From: Suillus spraguei
Taxonomy: Eukaryota; Basidiomycota; Agaricomycetes; Boletales; Suillaceae
Reading direction: 5' to 3'
Assembly (NCBI GenBank): GCA_016800925.1
Contig: JABCPU010000088.1
Coordinates: 124,001 to 188,000, forward strand
DNA: 64,000 bases
The notes beneath the pieces are model-generated. The model made no database searches. It was not told the DNA's origin and saw nothing but the letters and a program-made list of their open reading frames with translations. The position numbers were made by a program, and so were the translations under genes. Below, piece by piece: positions 15,273-25,082 of the stretch; positions within the stretch are counted from its first letter, which is position 1; each line of letters begins with the position of its first letter.

Positions 15273-16277
15273 TCATGTAGCATGGTTGCGTTCACGAGCC
15301 GAGCCGTGTAGTAAAGCGTTGAGCAGAAAAGGATGCTGGCGGATATACTTTCTGAATTCATCAGAGGACCACCGACCTGCTGCCTGAATAAGGTCTGGAG
15401 CCATTCCCGCAATCGCAAGTGCAGTTGCACCTCCAGCCCTCATTGAATGTCCTGACATCGCATTACCACAGTGTCGACGTAAGCATTGTAAGAACCAACT
15501 TCTAGTTGGTATGGCACCCGTGCTCGACAACCAAAGTGCCGGCCGACTTGGAAATGCAGTGTCATGAAACGTCAAATAGCAATGGATGAGTGGAAGAGGA
15601 TCCAAATCAATAACAGAACGTGACGGGATGAGGATAGTGGTGCCAGTCCCCAAACTGTCATTCTTCTGGGAAGGCAGTGTATATGACATGGCGGTGTCGG
15701 TGATGGTGAGTGTGTGTCGTAAAGGCACCTTCCAGTAAGTCTGATGGCTGATTGCATCTGGCCAGGTCAATTCTCCAAGATGTTGGAGTGTTGCAAAACT
15801 GGTAAATAACAGAGCAAGGAAGAGACTATCATCATGTTGCAGTGAAGAACCAAAAAACAAGCACACACATTGTAAGTCATCCACACACAAAGGTAACTTC
15901 CTTTGTATTGGTTTTGACATACGGTGTTTGCAACAACGGAGAGTCCGTGCAACCAAGGGTGAATGTCGCGCGGCCTGTACCATGGGGTATGTGTCCTCTA
16001 GCCAACTGGCGATGCCCAAAAGATATGAGTCAACTGACCGCGGTTCAATATGGTGTGATAACCATACAACATAAAAAGATAATGTATCCACTGTGGGATC
16101 AATAGGGAGGTGGTGCAGCCGACAGAAAGTGATGTAAGAGTTGAGATGTGAGTCGTAAACAGATGCAGTAGTGGAATCAATAGCAAAACCAAGCGCCACT
16201 GAACGTTCATATAAGAGATGCTCGTGTGTACAGGCTTGCCGTACAGGCTGCCTGGATGATAGTGAAACTTGCATCAT
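15273..16277 (-). CDS. DIRS tyrosine recombinase, left arm (open, 334 residues)
   Basis: Site-specific recombinase that would integrate the circular DIRS DNA. Visible motifs: HSMRAGGAT (His-x2-Arg) at about residues 280-288, then AAGRWSSDEFRKYIRQHP with the nucleophilic Tyr and the preceding Trp. The first catalytic Arg, normally in an RLGEL motif, reads HLGELTWPD (Arg to His), so activity is doubtful although the frame is open. It overlaps the end of the RT/RNase H frame by a few bases. Its right-arm twin is broken by two single-base losses. Confidence 0.82.
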   Translation of the reverse strand: MMQVSLSSRQPVRQACTHEHLLYERSVALGFAIDSTTASVYDSHLNSYITFCRLHHLPIDPTVDTLSFYVVWLSHHIEPRSVDSYLLGIASWLEDTYPMVQAARHSPLVARTLRCCKHRMSKPIQRKLPLCVDDLQCVCLFFGSSLQHDDSLFLALLFTSFATLQHLGELTWPDAISHQTYWKVPLRHTLTITDTAMSYTLPSQKNDSLGTGTTILIPSRSVIDLDPLPLIHCYLTFHDTAFPSRPALWLSSTGAIPTRSWFLQCLRRHCGNAMSGHSMRAGGATALAIAGMAPDLIQAAGRWSSDEFRKYIRQHPFLLNALLHGSARERNHAT

Positions 16278-18122
16278 TGTTTTGCTGCCCCCAGCGCATT
16301 CCGAGGGGGTTTGAAATCAAAAAAGCTGGCATCTGGTGCCAACTCCAAAACTCTTTCGTTTTGAAAATGTGAGAGTGCATCTGCAACCATATTCTCACAT
16401 CCACTAATGTGCTCTACACGTAAGTCCACCTCATACTCGAGTAGAACATCCATTGCCGAGAGCATGATGGAATTATAAGGAGGATGCGCACGGAGAGAGT
16501 TGAACATCGACACTGTATTTGTGTTATCAGTGTATATGAGCATTCGGGTTGGGACTTCTGTCATGTTAGGGATTGCGTGAATTGCAGAGCAAACTGCCAA
16601 TGCTTCAAAAGAAAAAGATGGTGTTTTTAGGAGCATCCACAGGCAAAGATGATTGACCCACAAAGTTATCATGAGGGAACCAAAGACCCATTCCTACACC
16701 AGATGCGTCAGTATAAGCAACCACGACATCATCAGATGATGGATCAAAATCCAAAGATTTGTAAAACATGAGCCCAGGTAAATGTTCCATATGATCAGCC
16801 ATCTCAGTGAGTTCGCAAATGATAGGATTGTTGACATGAAGGCATGCGCATGGTTGAATTTTCCCGCAAATCTTCTCATACACAGCCGAAAGTCCTGGTT
16901 TGAGCAAAGGGAAAATATTGAAACTCCATTGGCACCATCCAGCAAGCTGTTGATATTCACGAAGCATCCAATGATAGTTTTTACAGGCAAAGTCACGTAG
17001 ATGCTTGATCAACTCATTCTTTTTGTGCCTCGGCAAAGTAGCAGACATAGTGTTAGGGTCGACGTTGAAGCCAATAATGGTCAGAGTTGAACCAAAGAGT
17101 TGTTTGGGATGATCATGAGGGATTCCGAGCTCGTCCCAGAGTTGTAACAGATGAGTCTGTTTCTCAGGGTAGTCAGTTTGATAAGGCAGATAGTACAACA
17201 TACGCTCTGCTAGCTCAAATGAAAAAGAGTTGTCCATATAAAGTTTAAGAGCATCGATAAGCATGCGATGAATTGCAATCCAAGTGACCAGTGACATAAA
17301 CGAGATCCAGTCCTTAGGGGATCCTCATCCTCCAAAGTTATTGCAACGATCCACATGATGTTGACCTTGTACTGTTAGCACTTGCTTGGTTTGCCACAGC
17401 AGGTGCATAGGTAAGCACCGAAAAGCTTGAGAAACATCCAATTTAAAAAGGACCAATTTATCATTAGGATGTTCTTGTCGAAATTGCAGCAGGGAAGCAC
17501 CAAGCGAATGCAAACCATCAAGTTTGGTGCCTCTAACGGCATCTGAATCAATCATGGAGTTCAGCGAGTATTCTCCTGCTGTGTGATCCACTACAAGGCG
17601 TAGTTTATCCGAATTGGGTTTAGGGATGGTATGCATTGGCACACTGTACATTCCGGGGAATAAATCTGGACCAAAGACTCTGATACATGTCCAAGACATA
17701 TTTCTTCTCGTAGCTGTTCCTCAATAAACTTTTCTTGATCCGCTGATTTTGCACAGGTGTGCATTGAGTTATCGTTTATAGAGGGATATGACTCATCCGA
17801 AGCATCTGCCCATGGCCAAAAACCTTCACGTAAGGCTCGACACACTGACAAAATGAAAGGTTGATTTGGATGGTCAGCAAGGAGAACTTGAAACCGATCA
17901 ATGTTGATCGGTGTTACTATTTTGAAGAGATCTGGATAATTGCATACTGTGCAGGCTGCATCACTGTCCATAAGGTAAGTAGGAGCCTCTGGGACAGGAT
18001 CCGCATACTCTGTAGAATGTGTGGTTGGGCTAAATGAATTATCGGTTGGCGACCAAATCAGCCCTCGGCAAAAACGCGGACGTTTAAGGTATTTTTCAGG
18101 CTGATTTAGTGTTCCCATCCTC
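16274..18122 (-). pseudogene. DIRS reverse transcriptase-RNase H, left arm, broken
   Basis: RT motifs: LFKLDVSQAF (first catalytic Asp) and KLYMDNSFSF at the YxDD position, where the second Asp is Asn. RNase H motifs: VAYTDASGVGMGLWF, IYTDNTNTVSMF and ENMVADALSH. A one-base loss near 17683 breaks the RT N-terminus relative to the right arm. A TGA near 17332 stands where the right arm has CAA. The RNase H part is open to 16274. Confidence 0.82.
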
Positions 18123-19256
18123 ATGATGTTTTGTTTTGACATGATGACGGGCACAGATACGTCCATTTTGTTTGACATTGCAGACATGTGCGTAACGACA
18201 GGTGGCTGCACTGCGTGTGCATTCACCATTATTCCATTTACAGCAGGGTTCTCATTTGGTGACATTTTCTCGACCTCCTCCAGTGGATTTGTTAGATTCC
18301 TCCGTTTCATTATGCAGTCTTCCTCCAGCGGAGAAGTGAGAGCTGTAGATGTCCCTGAAGCACTCAAAGTCTGACAATTCATACCTGCGAGTGTTTCCAA
18401 CTCTGAATCTGACAGATTTGTCATATCTGATGACTCGTTCATGGCAGCTTTCCGATTGTTGATCGAATTGTTCATTAATGTGTTCTGAGTAGGCATTAAG
18501 TTCAGCCTGTTGGAACGGGAAAGCAAATTTGAGAGCTCGTGAGGCTCTGTTCCATGCAGCATTCCAGTGGCCTTGCTTGGTAATTTTCTTTGTGGCCATT
18601 TCAGAGACTCCATAGGTAAATTCAACATCTCCGATGGATTCTGTATGTTTATCAACTGATCTTGATGTAGTGATGATGGTGTGGATGGCATCAAGATTGA
18701 GGCTTCGTCTGGCAATGATATCGGCCCATCCGGATTCATAAAACTTTGGACTCCATTCATGATACATGAGTTTGAGTTTGGCTTGTTTCTGATCCTGTGC
18801 CCAATTTTGTAAGATGCGGACAGTTTGTCTGAGGTTTGCTGATAGGGGCCTGGATGGTTCCTCATTAACTGTTGATTTGAGTTCAAGACAGGTAAAGTCA
18901 AGTTTAGGTCGTTTATGAGCAGGTTCTCCTGGCTCGACGCTGACTCATTGACTCCTGTTATCCTCTGCAGTAGACTCTTCTTCAATCTGTGCGGGATCAG
19001 ACGTTGCTTCTGCTGAACGTCGTACTCTGGATGTGCCCGCTGCTCTTTGTCCAGCCTGATTTTGTTCTGACTCCCATTCATCAAGCATTGTAAGGTAGAT
19101 AGCCACAATAATGGACGGGTCTTCCCCTGAGCCAAGGGGTAAGCTTTCTTTGATGATCCCACAGATAACATAGGAGGCATCAAATTTTGTTCCTTTGGCA
19201 GACCTGATGTCACAACCCACAAACGAATTAATGCTAGGGCAGAGACTAGGACTCAA
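18096..19256 (-). pseudogene. DIRS ORF1 (gag-like with CCCH zinc finger), left arm, two in-frame TGA codons
   Basis: One frame runs from 19256 to 18096, with TGA interruptions at 18945-18947 and 18252-18254. The middle (18767-18255) carries YESGWADIIARRSLNLDAI and QGHWNAAWNRASRALKFAF, typical of ORF1 proteins upstream of basidiomycete DIRS reverse transcriptases. After the second TGA the same frame encodes a C-x7-C-x5-C-x3-H finger (CKWNNGECTRSAATCRYAH). Both TGA codons also occur in the right arm, so they predate the duplication; each is one transition from CGA (Arg). ORF2 starts in another frame and overlaps its end. Confidence 0.7.
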
Positions 19257-19679
19257 ACTAGGATTGTCACAGAGAAAGATGAAGGAGCAAGGACGTCTTG
19301 GATTGCTACAAGTGTAGATACAAGAGGTTTGAACTAAAGAACTACTACAGCGAAACTAGCTAACTATATACACATATTGAAACTGAGATATAAACTGAGT
19401 TTGAAACTACTAGCCAATCATAAATAGAAATGAGAATCGTACGATGTGATGATTGTGACATTGTTATGACATCATATTCTAGAAGGTTCTAAGATCACGT
19501 GACACTATCTTATCTTATCCGATAGCATCATAAAAGATCTCTTCATCTTCATCAGGAAGTTCAGTTATAGAAGCGGTTATAGGGATTTCAATGGTGTTTG
19601 TGTTTGTCTTAGCGCTGGGTTTAGACGCTTTAGGGAAATTGAGAAAGGAGTAATGATTTGTATTTGGAATTCGTGACAC

Positions 19680-19842
19680 AGATCCAGGTAACTCATATAC
19701 AATGCCAGCAATCCGACACAAACACAAGCATCTCTCAGAGGACCTGGAATACGGGGGTCTTCAGTTGAAACCAAGCCTGATAGAGCGCATCTACCCCAAC
19801 AGACATGGCAAAGAGATGCCTCGATGTCGTCCAAGATTTCAG
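19680..19842. other. 163-bp asymmetric spacer at the centre of the DIRS palindrome
   Basis: This is the only stretch of 14900-24619 without an inverted partner. It is open on both strands. On the plus strand, a frame from 19702 (start MPAIRHKHKHLSEDLEYGG) runs into the right arm and stops at 20007 with DEDEEIFYDAIG; the same C-terminal 54 residues are encoded in mirror image by the left arm to 19515. I do not recognise the protein. Confidence 0.7.
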
Positions 19843-20303
19843 GTGTCACGAATTCCAAATACAAATCATTACTCCTTTCTCAATTTCCCTAAAGCGTCTA
19901 AACCCAGCGCTAAGACAAACACAAACACCATTGAAATCCCTATAACCGCTTCTATAACTGAACTTCCTGATGAAGATGAAGAGATCTTTTATGATGCTAT
20001 CGGATAAGATAAGATAGTGTCACGTGATCTTAGAACCTTCTAGAATATGATGTCATAACAATGTCACAATCATCACATCGTACGATTCTCATTTCTATTT
20101 TATGATTGGCTAGTAGTTTCAAACTCAGTTTATATCTCAGTTTCAATATGTGTATATAGTTAGCTAGTTTCGCTGTAGTAGTTCTTTAGTTCAAACCTCT
20201 TGTATCTACACTTGTAGCAATCCAAGACGTCCTTGCTCCTTCATCTTTCTCTGTGACAATCCTAGTTTGAGTCCTAGTCTCTGCCCTAGCATTAATTCGT
20301 TTT

Positions 20304-21428
20304 GTGGGTTGTGACATCAGGTCTGCCAAAGGAACAAAATTTGATGCCTCCTATGTTATCTGTGGGATCATCAAAGAAAGCTTACCCCTTGGCTCAGGGG
20401 AAGACCCGTCCATTATTGTGGCTATCTACCTTACAATGCTTGATGAATGGGAGTCAGAACAAAATCAGGCTGGACAAAGAGCAGCGGGCACATCCAGAGT
20501 ACGACGTTCAGCAGAAGCAACGTCTGATCCCGCACAGATTGAAGAAGAGTCTACTGCAGAGGATAACAGGAGTCAATGAGTCAGCGTCGAGCCAGGAGAA
20601 CCTGCTCATAAACGACCTAAACTTGACTTTACCTGTCTTGAACTCAAATCAACAGTTAATGAGGAACCATCCAGGCCCCTATCAGCAAACCTCAGACAAA
20701 CTGTCCGCATCTTACAAAATTGGGCACAGGATCAGAAACAAGCCAAACTCAAACTCATGTATCATGAATGGAGTCCAAAGTTTTATGAATCCGGATGGGC
20801 CGATATCATTGCCAGACGAAGCCTCAATCTTGATGCCATCCACACCATCATCACTACATCAAGATCAGTTGATAAACATACAGAATCCATCGGAGATGTT
20901 GAATTTACCTATGGAGTCTCTGAAATGGCCACAAAGAAAATTACCAAGCAAGGCCACTGGAATGCTGCATGGAACAGAGCCTCACGAGCTCTCAAATTTG
21001 CTTTCCCGTTCCAACAGGCTGAACTTAATGCCTACTCAGAACACATTAATGAACAATTCGATCAACAATCGGAAAGCTGCCATGAACGAGTCATCAGATA
21101 TGACAAATCTGTCAGATTCAGAGTTGGAAACACTCGCAGGTATGAATTGTCAGACTTTGAGTGCTTCAGGGACATCTACAGCTCTCACTTCTCCGCTGGA
21201 GGAAGACTGCATAATGAAACGGAGGAATCTAACAAATCCACTGGAGGAGGTCGAGAAAATGTCACCAAATGAGAACCCTGCTGTAAATGGAATAATGGTG
21301 AATGCACACGCAGTGCAGCCACCTGTCGTTACGCACATGTCTGCAATGTCAAACAAAATGGACGTATCTGTGCCCGTCATCATGTCAAAACAAAACATCA
21401 TGAGGATGGGAACACTAAATCAGCCTGA
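20304..21428 (+). pseudogene. DIRS ORF1 (gag-like), right arm
   Basis: Twin of the left ORF1 with the same two in-frame TGA codons (ends of the open parts at 20579 and 21272). The zinc-finger part follows to 21428. The upstream start used in the left arm is lost here by a one-base insertion before 20304. Confidence 0.7.
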
Positions 21429-23314
21429 AAAATACCTTAAACGTCCGCGTTTTTGCCGAGGGCTGATTTGGTCGCCAACCGATAATTCATTTAGCCCAAC
21501 CACACATTCTACAGAGTATGCGGATCCTGTCCCAGAGGCTCCTACTTACCTTATGGACAGTGATGCAGCCTGCACAGTATGCAATTATCCAGATCTCTTC
21601 AAAATAGTAACACCGATCAACATTGATCGGTTTCAAGTTCTCCTTGCTGACCATTCAAATCAACCTTTCATTTTGTCAGTGTGTCGAGCCTTACGTGAAG
21701 GTTTTTGGCCATGGGCAGATGCTTCGGATGAGTCATATCCCTCTATAAACGATAACTCAATGCACACCTGTGCAAAATCAGCGGATCAAGAAAAGTTTAT
21801 TGAGGAACAGCTACGAGAAGAAATATGTCTTGGACATGTATCAGAGTCTTTTGGTCCAGATTTATTCCCCGGAATGTACAGTGTGCCAATGCATACCATC
21901 CCTAAACCCAATTCGGATAAACTACGCCTTGTAGTGGATCACACAGCAGGAGAATACTCGCTGAACTCCATGATTGATTCAGATGCCGTAGAGGCACCAA
22001 ACTTGATGGTTTGCATTCGCTTGGTGCTTCCCTGCTGCAATTTCGACAAGAACATCCTAATGATAAATTAGTCCTTTTTAAATCGGATGTTTCTCAAGCT
22101 TTTCGGTGCTTACCTATGCACCTGCTGTGGCAAACCAAGCAAGTGCTAACAGTACAAGGTCAACATCATGTGGATCATTGCAATAACTTTGGAGGACAAG
22201 GATCCCCTAAGGACTGGATCTCGTTTATGTCACTGGTCACTTGGATTGCAATTCATCGCATGCTTATCGATGCTCTTAAACTTTATATGGACAACTCTTT
22301 TTCATTTGAGCTAGCAGAGCGTATGTTGTACTATCTGCCTTATCAAACTGACTACCCTGAGAAACAGACTCATCTGTTACAACTCTGGGACGAGCTCAGA
22401 ATCCCTCATGATCATCCCAAACAACTCTTTGGTTCAACTCTGACCATTATTGGCTTCAACGTCGACCCTAACGCTATGTCTGCTACTTTGCCGAGGCACA
22501 AAAAGAATGAGTTGATCAAGCATCTACATGACTTTGCCTGTAAAAACTATCATTGGATGCTTCGCGAATATCAACAGCTTGCCGGATGGTGCCAATGGAG
22601 TTTCAATATTTTCCCTTTGCTCAAACCAGGACTTTCAGCTGTGTATGAGAAGATTTGTGGGAAAATTCAACCATGCGCAGCCTTCATGTCAACAATCCTA
22701 TCATTTGCGAACTCACTTGGATGGCTGATCATATGGAACATTTACCTGGGCTCATGTTTTACAAATCTTTGGATTTTGATCCATCATCTGATGATGTCGT
22801 GGTTGCTTATACTGACGCATCTGGTGTAGGAATGGGTCTTTGGTTCCCTCATGATAACTTTGTGGGTCAATCATCTTTGCCTGTGGATGCTCCTAAAAAC
22901 ACCATCTTTTTCTTTGAAGCATCGGCAGTTTGCTCCGCAATTCATGCAATCCCTAACATGACAGAAGTCCCACCCTGAATGCTCATATACACCGATAACA
23001 CAAATACAGTGTCGATGTTCAACTCTCTCCGTGCACATCCTCCTTATAATTCCATCATGCTCTCGGCAATGGATGTTCTACTCGAGTATGAGGTGGACTT
23101 ACGTGTAGAGCACATTAGTGGATGTGAGAATATGGTTGCAGATGCACTCTCACATTTCAAAATGAAAGAGTTTTGGAGTTGGCACCAGATGCCAGCTTTT
23201 TTGATTTCGAACCCCCTCAGAATGTGCCGGGGGCAGCAAAACAATGATGCAAGTTTCACTATCATCCAGGCAGCCTGTACGGCAAGCCTGGACACACGAG
23301 CATCTCTTATATGA
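21404..23314 (+). pseudogene. DIRS reverse transcriptase-RNase H, right arm, broken
   Basis: The N-terminal half is open where the left arm is broken (through LFPGMYSVPMHTIPKPN). It then loses a base near 21990 (the left arm is intact there), shifting out of frame after SLNSMIDSDAV. The RT core resumes in the frame starting near 22011 and also has YMDN. The RNase H domain is split by a TGA at 22976-22978 where the left arm reads CGA. Confidence 0.8.
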
Positions 23315-24246
23315 ACGTTCAGTGGTGCTTGGTTTTGCTATTGATTCCACTACTGCATCTGTTTACAACTCACATCTCAACTCTTACATCACTTTCTGTC
23401 GGCTGCACCACCTCCCTATTGATCCCACAGTGGATACATTATCTTTTTATGTTGTATGGTTATCACACCATATTGAACCGCGGTCAGTTGACTCATATCT
23501 TTCGGGCATCGCCAGTCGGCTAGAGGACACATACCCCATGGTACAGGCCCGCGACATTCACCCTTGGTTGCATGGACTCTCCGTGGTTGCAAATGCCGTA
23601 TGTCAAAACCAATACAAAGGAAGTTACCTTTGTGTGTGGATGACTTACAACGTGTGCGCTTGTTTTTTGGTTCTTCACTGCAACATGATGATAGTCTCTT
23701 CCTTGCTCTGTTATTTACTGGTTTTGCAACACTCCAACATCTTGGAGAATTGACCTGGCCAGATGCAATCAGCCATCAGACTTACCGGAAGGTGCCTTTA
23801 CGACACACACTCACTATCACCAACACCGCCATGTCATATACACTGCCTTCCCAGAAGAATGACAGTTTGGGGACTGCACCACTATCCTCATCCCGTCATG
23901 TTCTGTTATTGATTTGGATCCTCTTCCGCTCATCCATTGCTATTTGACGTTTCGTGACACTGCATTTCCAAGTTGGCCGGCACTTTGGTTGTCGAGCACG
24001 GGCGCCATACCAACTAGAAGTTGGTTCTTACGACGCTTACGTCGACACTGTGGTAATGCGATGTCAGGACATTCAATGAGGGCTGGAGGTGCAACTGCAC
24101 TTGCGATTGCGGGAATGGCTCCAGACCTTATTCAGGCAGCAGGTCAGTGGTCCTCTGATGAATTCAGAAAGTATATCCGCCAGCATCCTTTTCTGCTCAA
24201 TGCTTTACTACATGGCTCGGCTCGTGAACGCAACCCTGCTACATGA
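23244..24246 (+). pseudogene. DIRS tyrosine recombinase, right arm, two frameshifts
   Basis: Same protein as 15273-16277, but one base is lost near 23549 (after YPMVQA) and another near 23876. The motifs HSMRAGGAT and FRKYIRQHP are still present in the last frame, and the Arg-to-His change at the first catalytic position is shared with the left arm. Confidence 0.8.
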
Positions 24247-24576
24247 ACAGATTGACTCACACATGACCTCATTCTTGACTCAGACTGGATTTCGCCTAAT
24301 CGCTTATTTCAACTGGATTTCACCTACTCACCTGGCACCATGACCACAAAACAACGGAAAAAAAAAACACGTTATAAAAAATAAAATAAAAATTAGCCTT
24401 ATAGCATTTCTATCGTGCCTCCGACACTCAATTCTGGTCTTTTCTTGCCTATTGAAGTCTGTCTCCTAGTTTTATTGCTCATTCTCAAGCACATCTTATT
24501 GAGTCTAGCATCTGTTTTGCCTTACACTGCCGTATCATGTACTTTTCGCTCTCTCAGTTCGCAATAAAACTTGTCT

Positions 24577-24606
24577 GAGTCCCCCAAGTATGAAACTGGG
24601 GGACTC
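24577..24606. terminator. Terminal hairpin of the right DIRS arm
   Basis: A perfect 10-bp stem (gagtccccca / tgggggactc) with a 10-base loop, mirror of 14915-14944. Confidence 0.5.
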
Positions 24607-24663
24607 CGCTTGCCTAATCGCTGTGAGACACCAGTGTAAATTGATTCAACAGTAAATAGACCG

Positions 24664-24688
24664 AAACAGTTGGAGCCTTACGCCCAAC
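24664..24688 (-). repeat. Right terminal inverted repeat and target duplication of the hAT element
   Basis: aaacagttggagcctta (24664-24680), the inverse of the left repeat, is followed by cgcccaac (24681-24688), identical to 8549-8556. Confidence 0.93.
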
Positions 24689-25082
24689 AGTAAGTGACTG
24701 GATTGCCTCACGTGATTCTAATATCCCTAAACGGACTTATTCGTCACGTTACTCTGAGAATCCGCTCTTGATCCAAATTCAAACTCAGTTTTACCAGTCC
24801 TTCTATCGACGGTTTGCCTCATAGATCACGAGTCTAGGTATTTCCCTCACCATGCCAGATCGGATATCTTGTTCCCATGGTCCCAATACTTGAAGCTCTG
24901 GAACTCATCTGCAGGGAAATCCTGCAGATAAATTCCGGAGCTTCAAGTATGATAGGCAGGACCTGACGGAACTAGTAACTGAGAGAGCTCAAGTGTTTTA
25001 ACATAACTGGCTTCTACTGACCATCGTCGGACGATCGAACTGGATGAAATTGTCGTCACGATTGTAAAATACCTAGACTGCT
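24681..25082. promoter_or_regulatory. Formin upstream region with a 65-base inverted repeat
   Basis: No gene seen. Two 30-base arms, 24886-24915 and 24921-24950, pair with about four mismatches around the 5-base loop gaaat (outer ends atacttgaagctc / gagcttcaagtat). The hairpin ends about 130 bases before the formin ATG, so it could be in the promoter or 5' leader, or be a small foldback element. Confidence 0.5.

Larger units (their letters stand above)
14900..19679 (-). mobile_element. DIRS-type tyrosine-recombinase retrotransposon, left arm of the palindrome
   Basis: A complete copy reading leftward: ORF1 (gag-like), ORF2 (RT plus RNase H), tyrosine recombinase, then a terminal hairpin. 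The sequence is repeated in inverted orientation at 19843-24619 at nearly the same length (4780 versus 4777 bases). DIRS elements integrate through the recombinase and lack LTRs and an integrase, as here. Broken by frameshifts and TGA codons. Confidence 0.85.
19843..24619 (+). mobile_element. DIRS-type retrotransposon, right arm of the palindrome
   Basis: Mirror copy of 14900-19679, reading rightward: a promoter-like segment with gattggct near 20104 and gtgtatata near 20151, ORF1, ORF2, recombinase, then the terminal hairpin. Differences from the left arm are scattered single-base changes, mostly at CpG sites, plus several one-base indels. This argues for a real, ageing duplication rather than an assembly echo. 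Confidence 0.85.
8557..24680 (-). mobile_element. hAT-superfamily DNA transposon, 16.1 kb including nested insertions
   Basis: Bounded by a perfect 17-bp inverted repeat and a perfect 8-bp direct duplication, so the whole interval entered as, or grew inside, one hAT element. Its own sequence is about 8557-14899 plus the last 60 bases (24620-24680). The rest is a DIRS palindrome and a solo LTR inserted later. Transposase remnants read leftward. It sits 203 bases after the MCM6 stop and about 400 bases before the formin ATG, so it separates two genes without breaking either. The transposase frames are broken, so the element is not autonomous. Confidence 0.9.

Noticed and set aside
18123..21401. 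83-residue ORFs at 18123-18374 (+) and 21150-21401 (-)
   Set aside because: They are antisense to DIRS ORF1 in both arms and merely mirror each other.
14900..24619. Palindrome as a pure assembly echo of one DIRS copy
   Set aside because: The arms differ by many scattered substitutions and several indels, and a unique spacer separates them. An artefactual duplicate would be identical.
14894..24646. taaattgatt on both sides of the DIRS palindrome (14894-14903 and 24637-24646) as a target duplication
   Set aside because: The right copy lies 17 bases away from the element end, and DIRS elements normally make no target duplication. The a/t-rich hAT subterminal repeats explain it as well.
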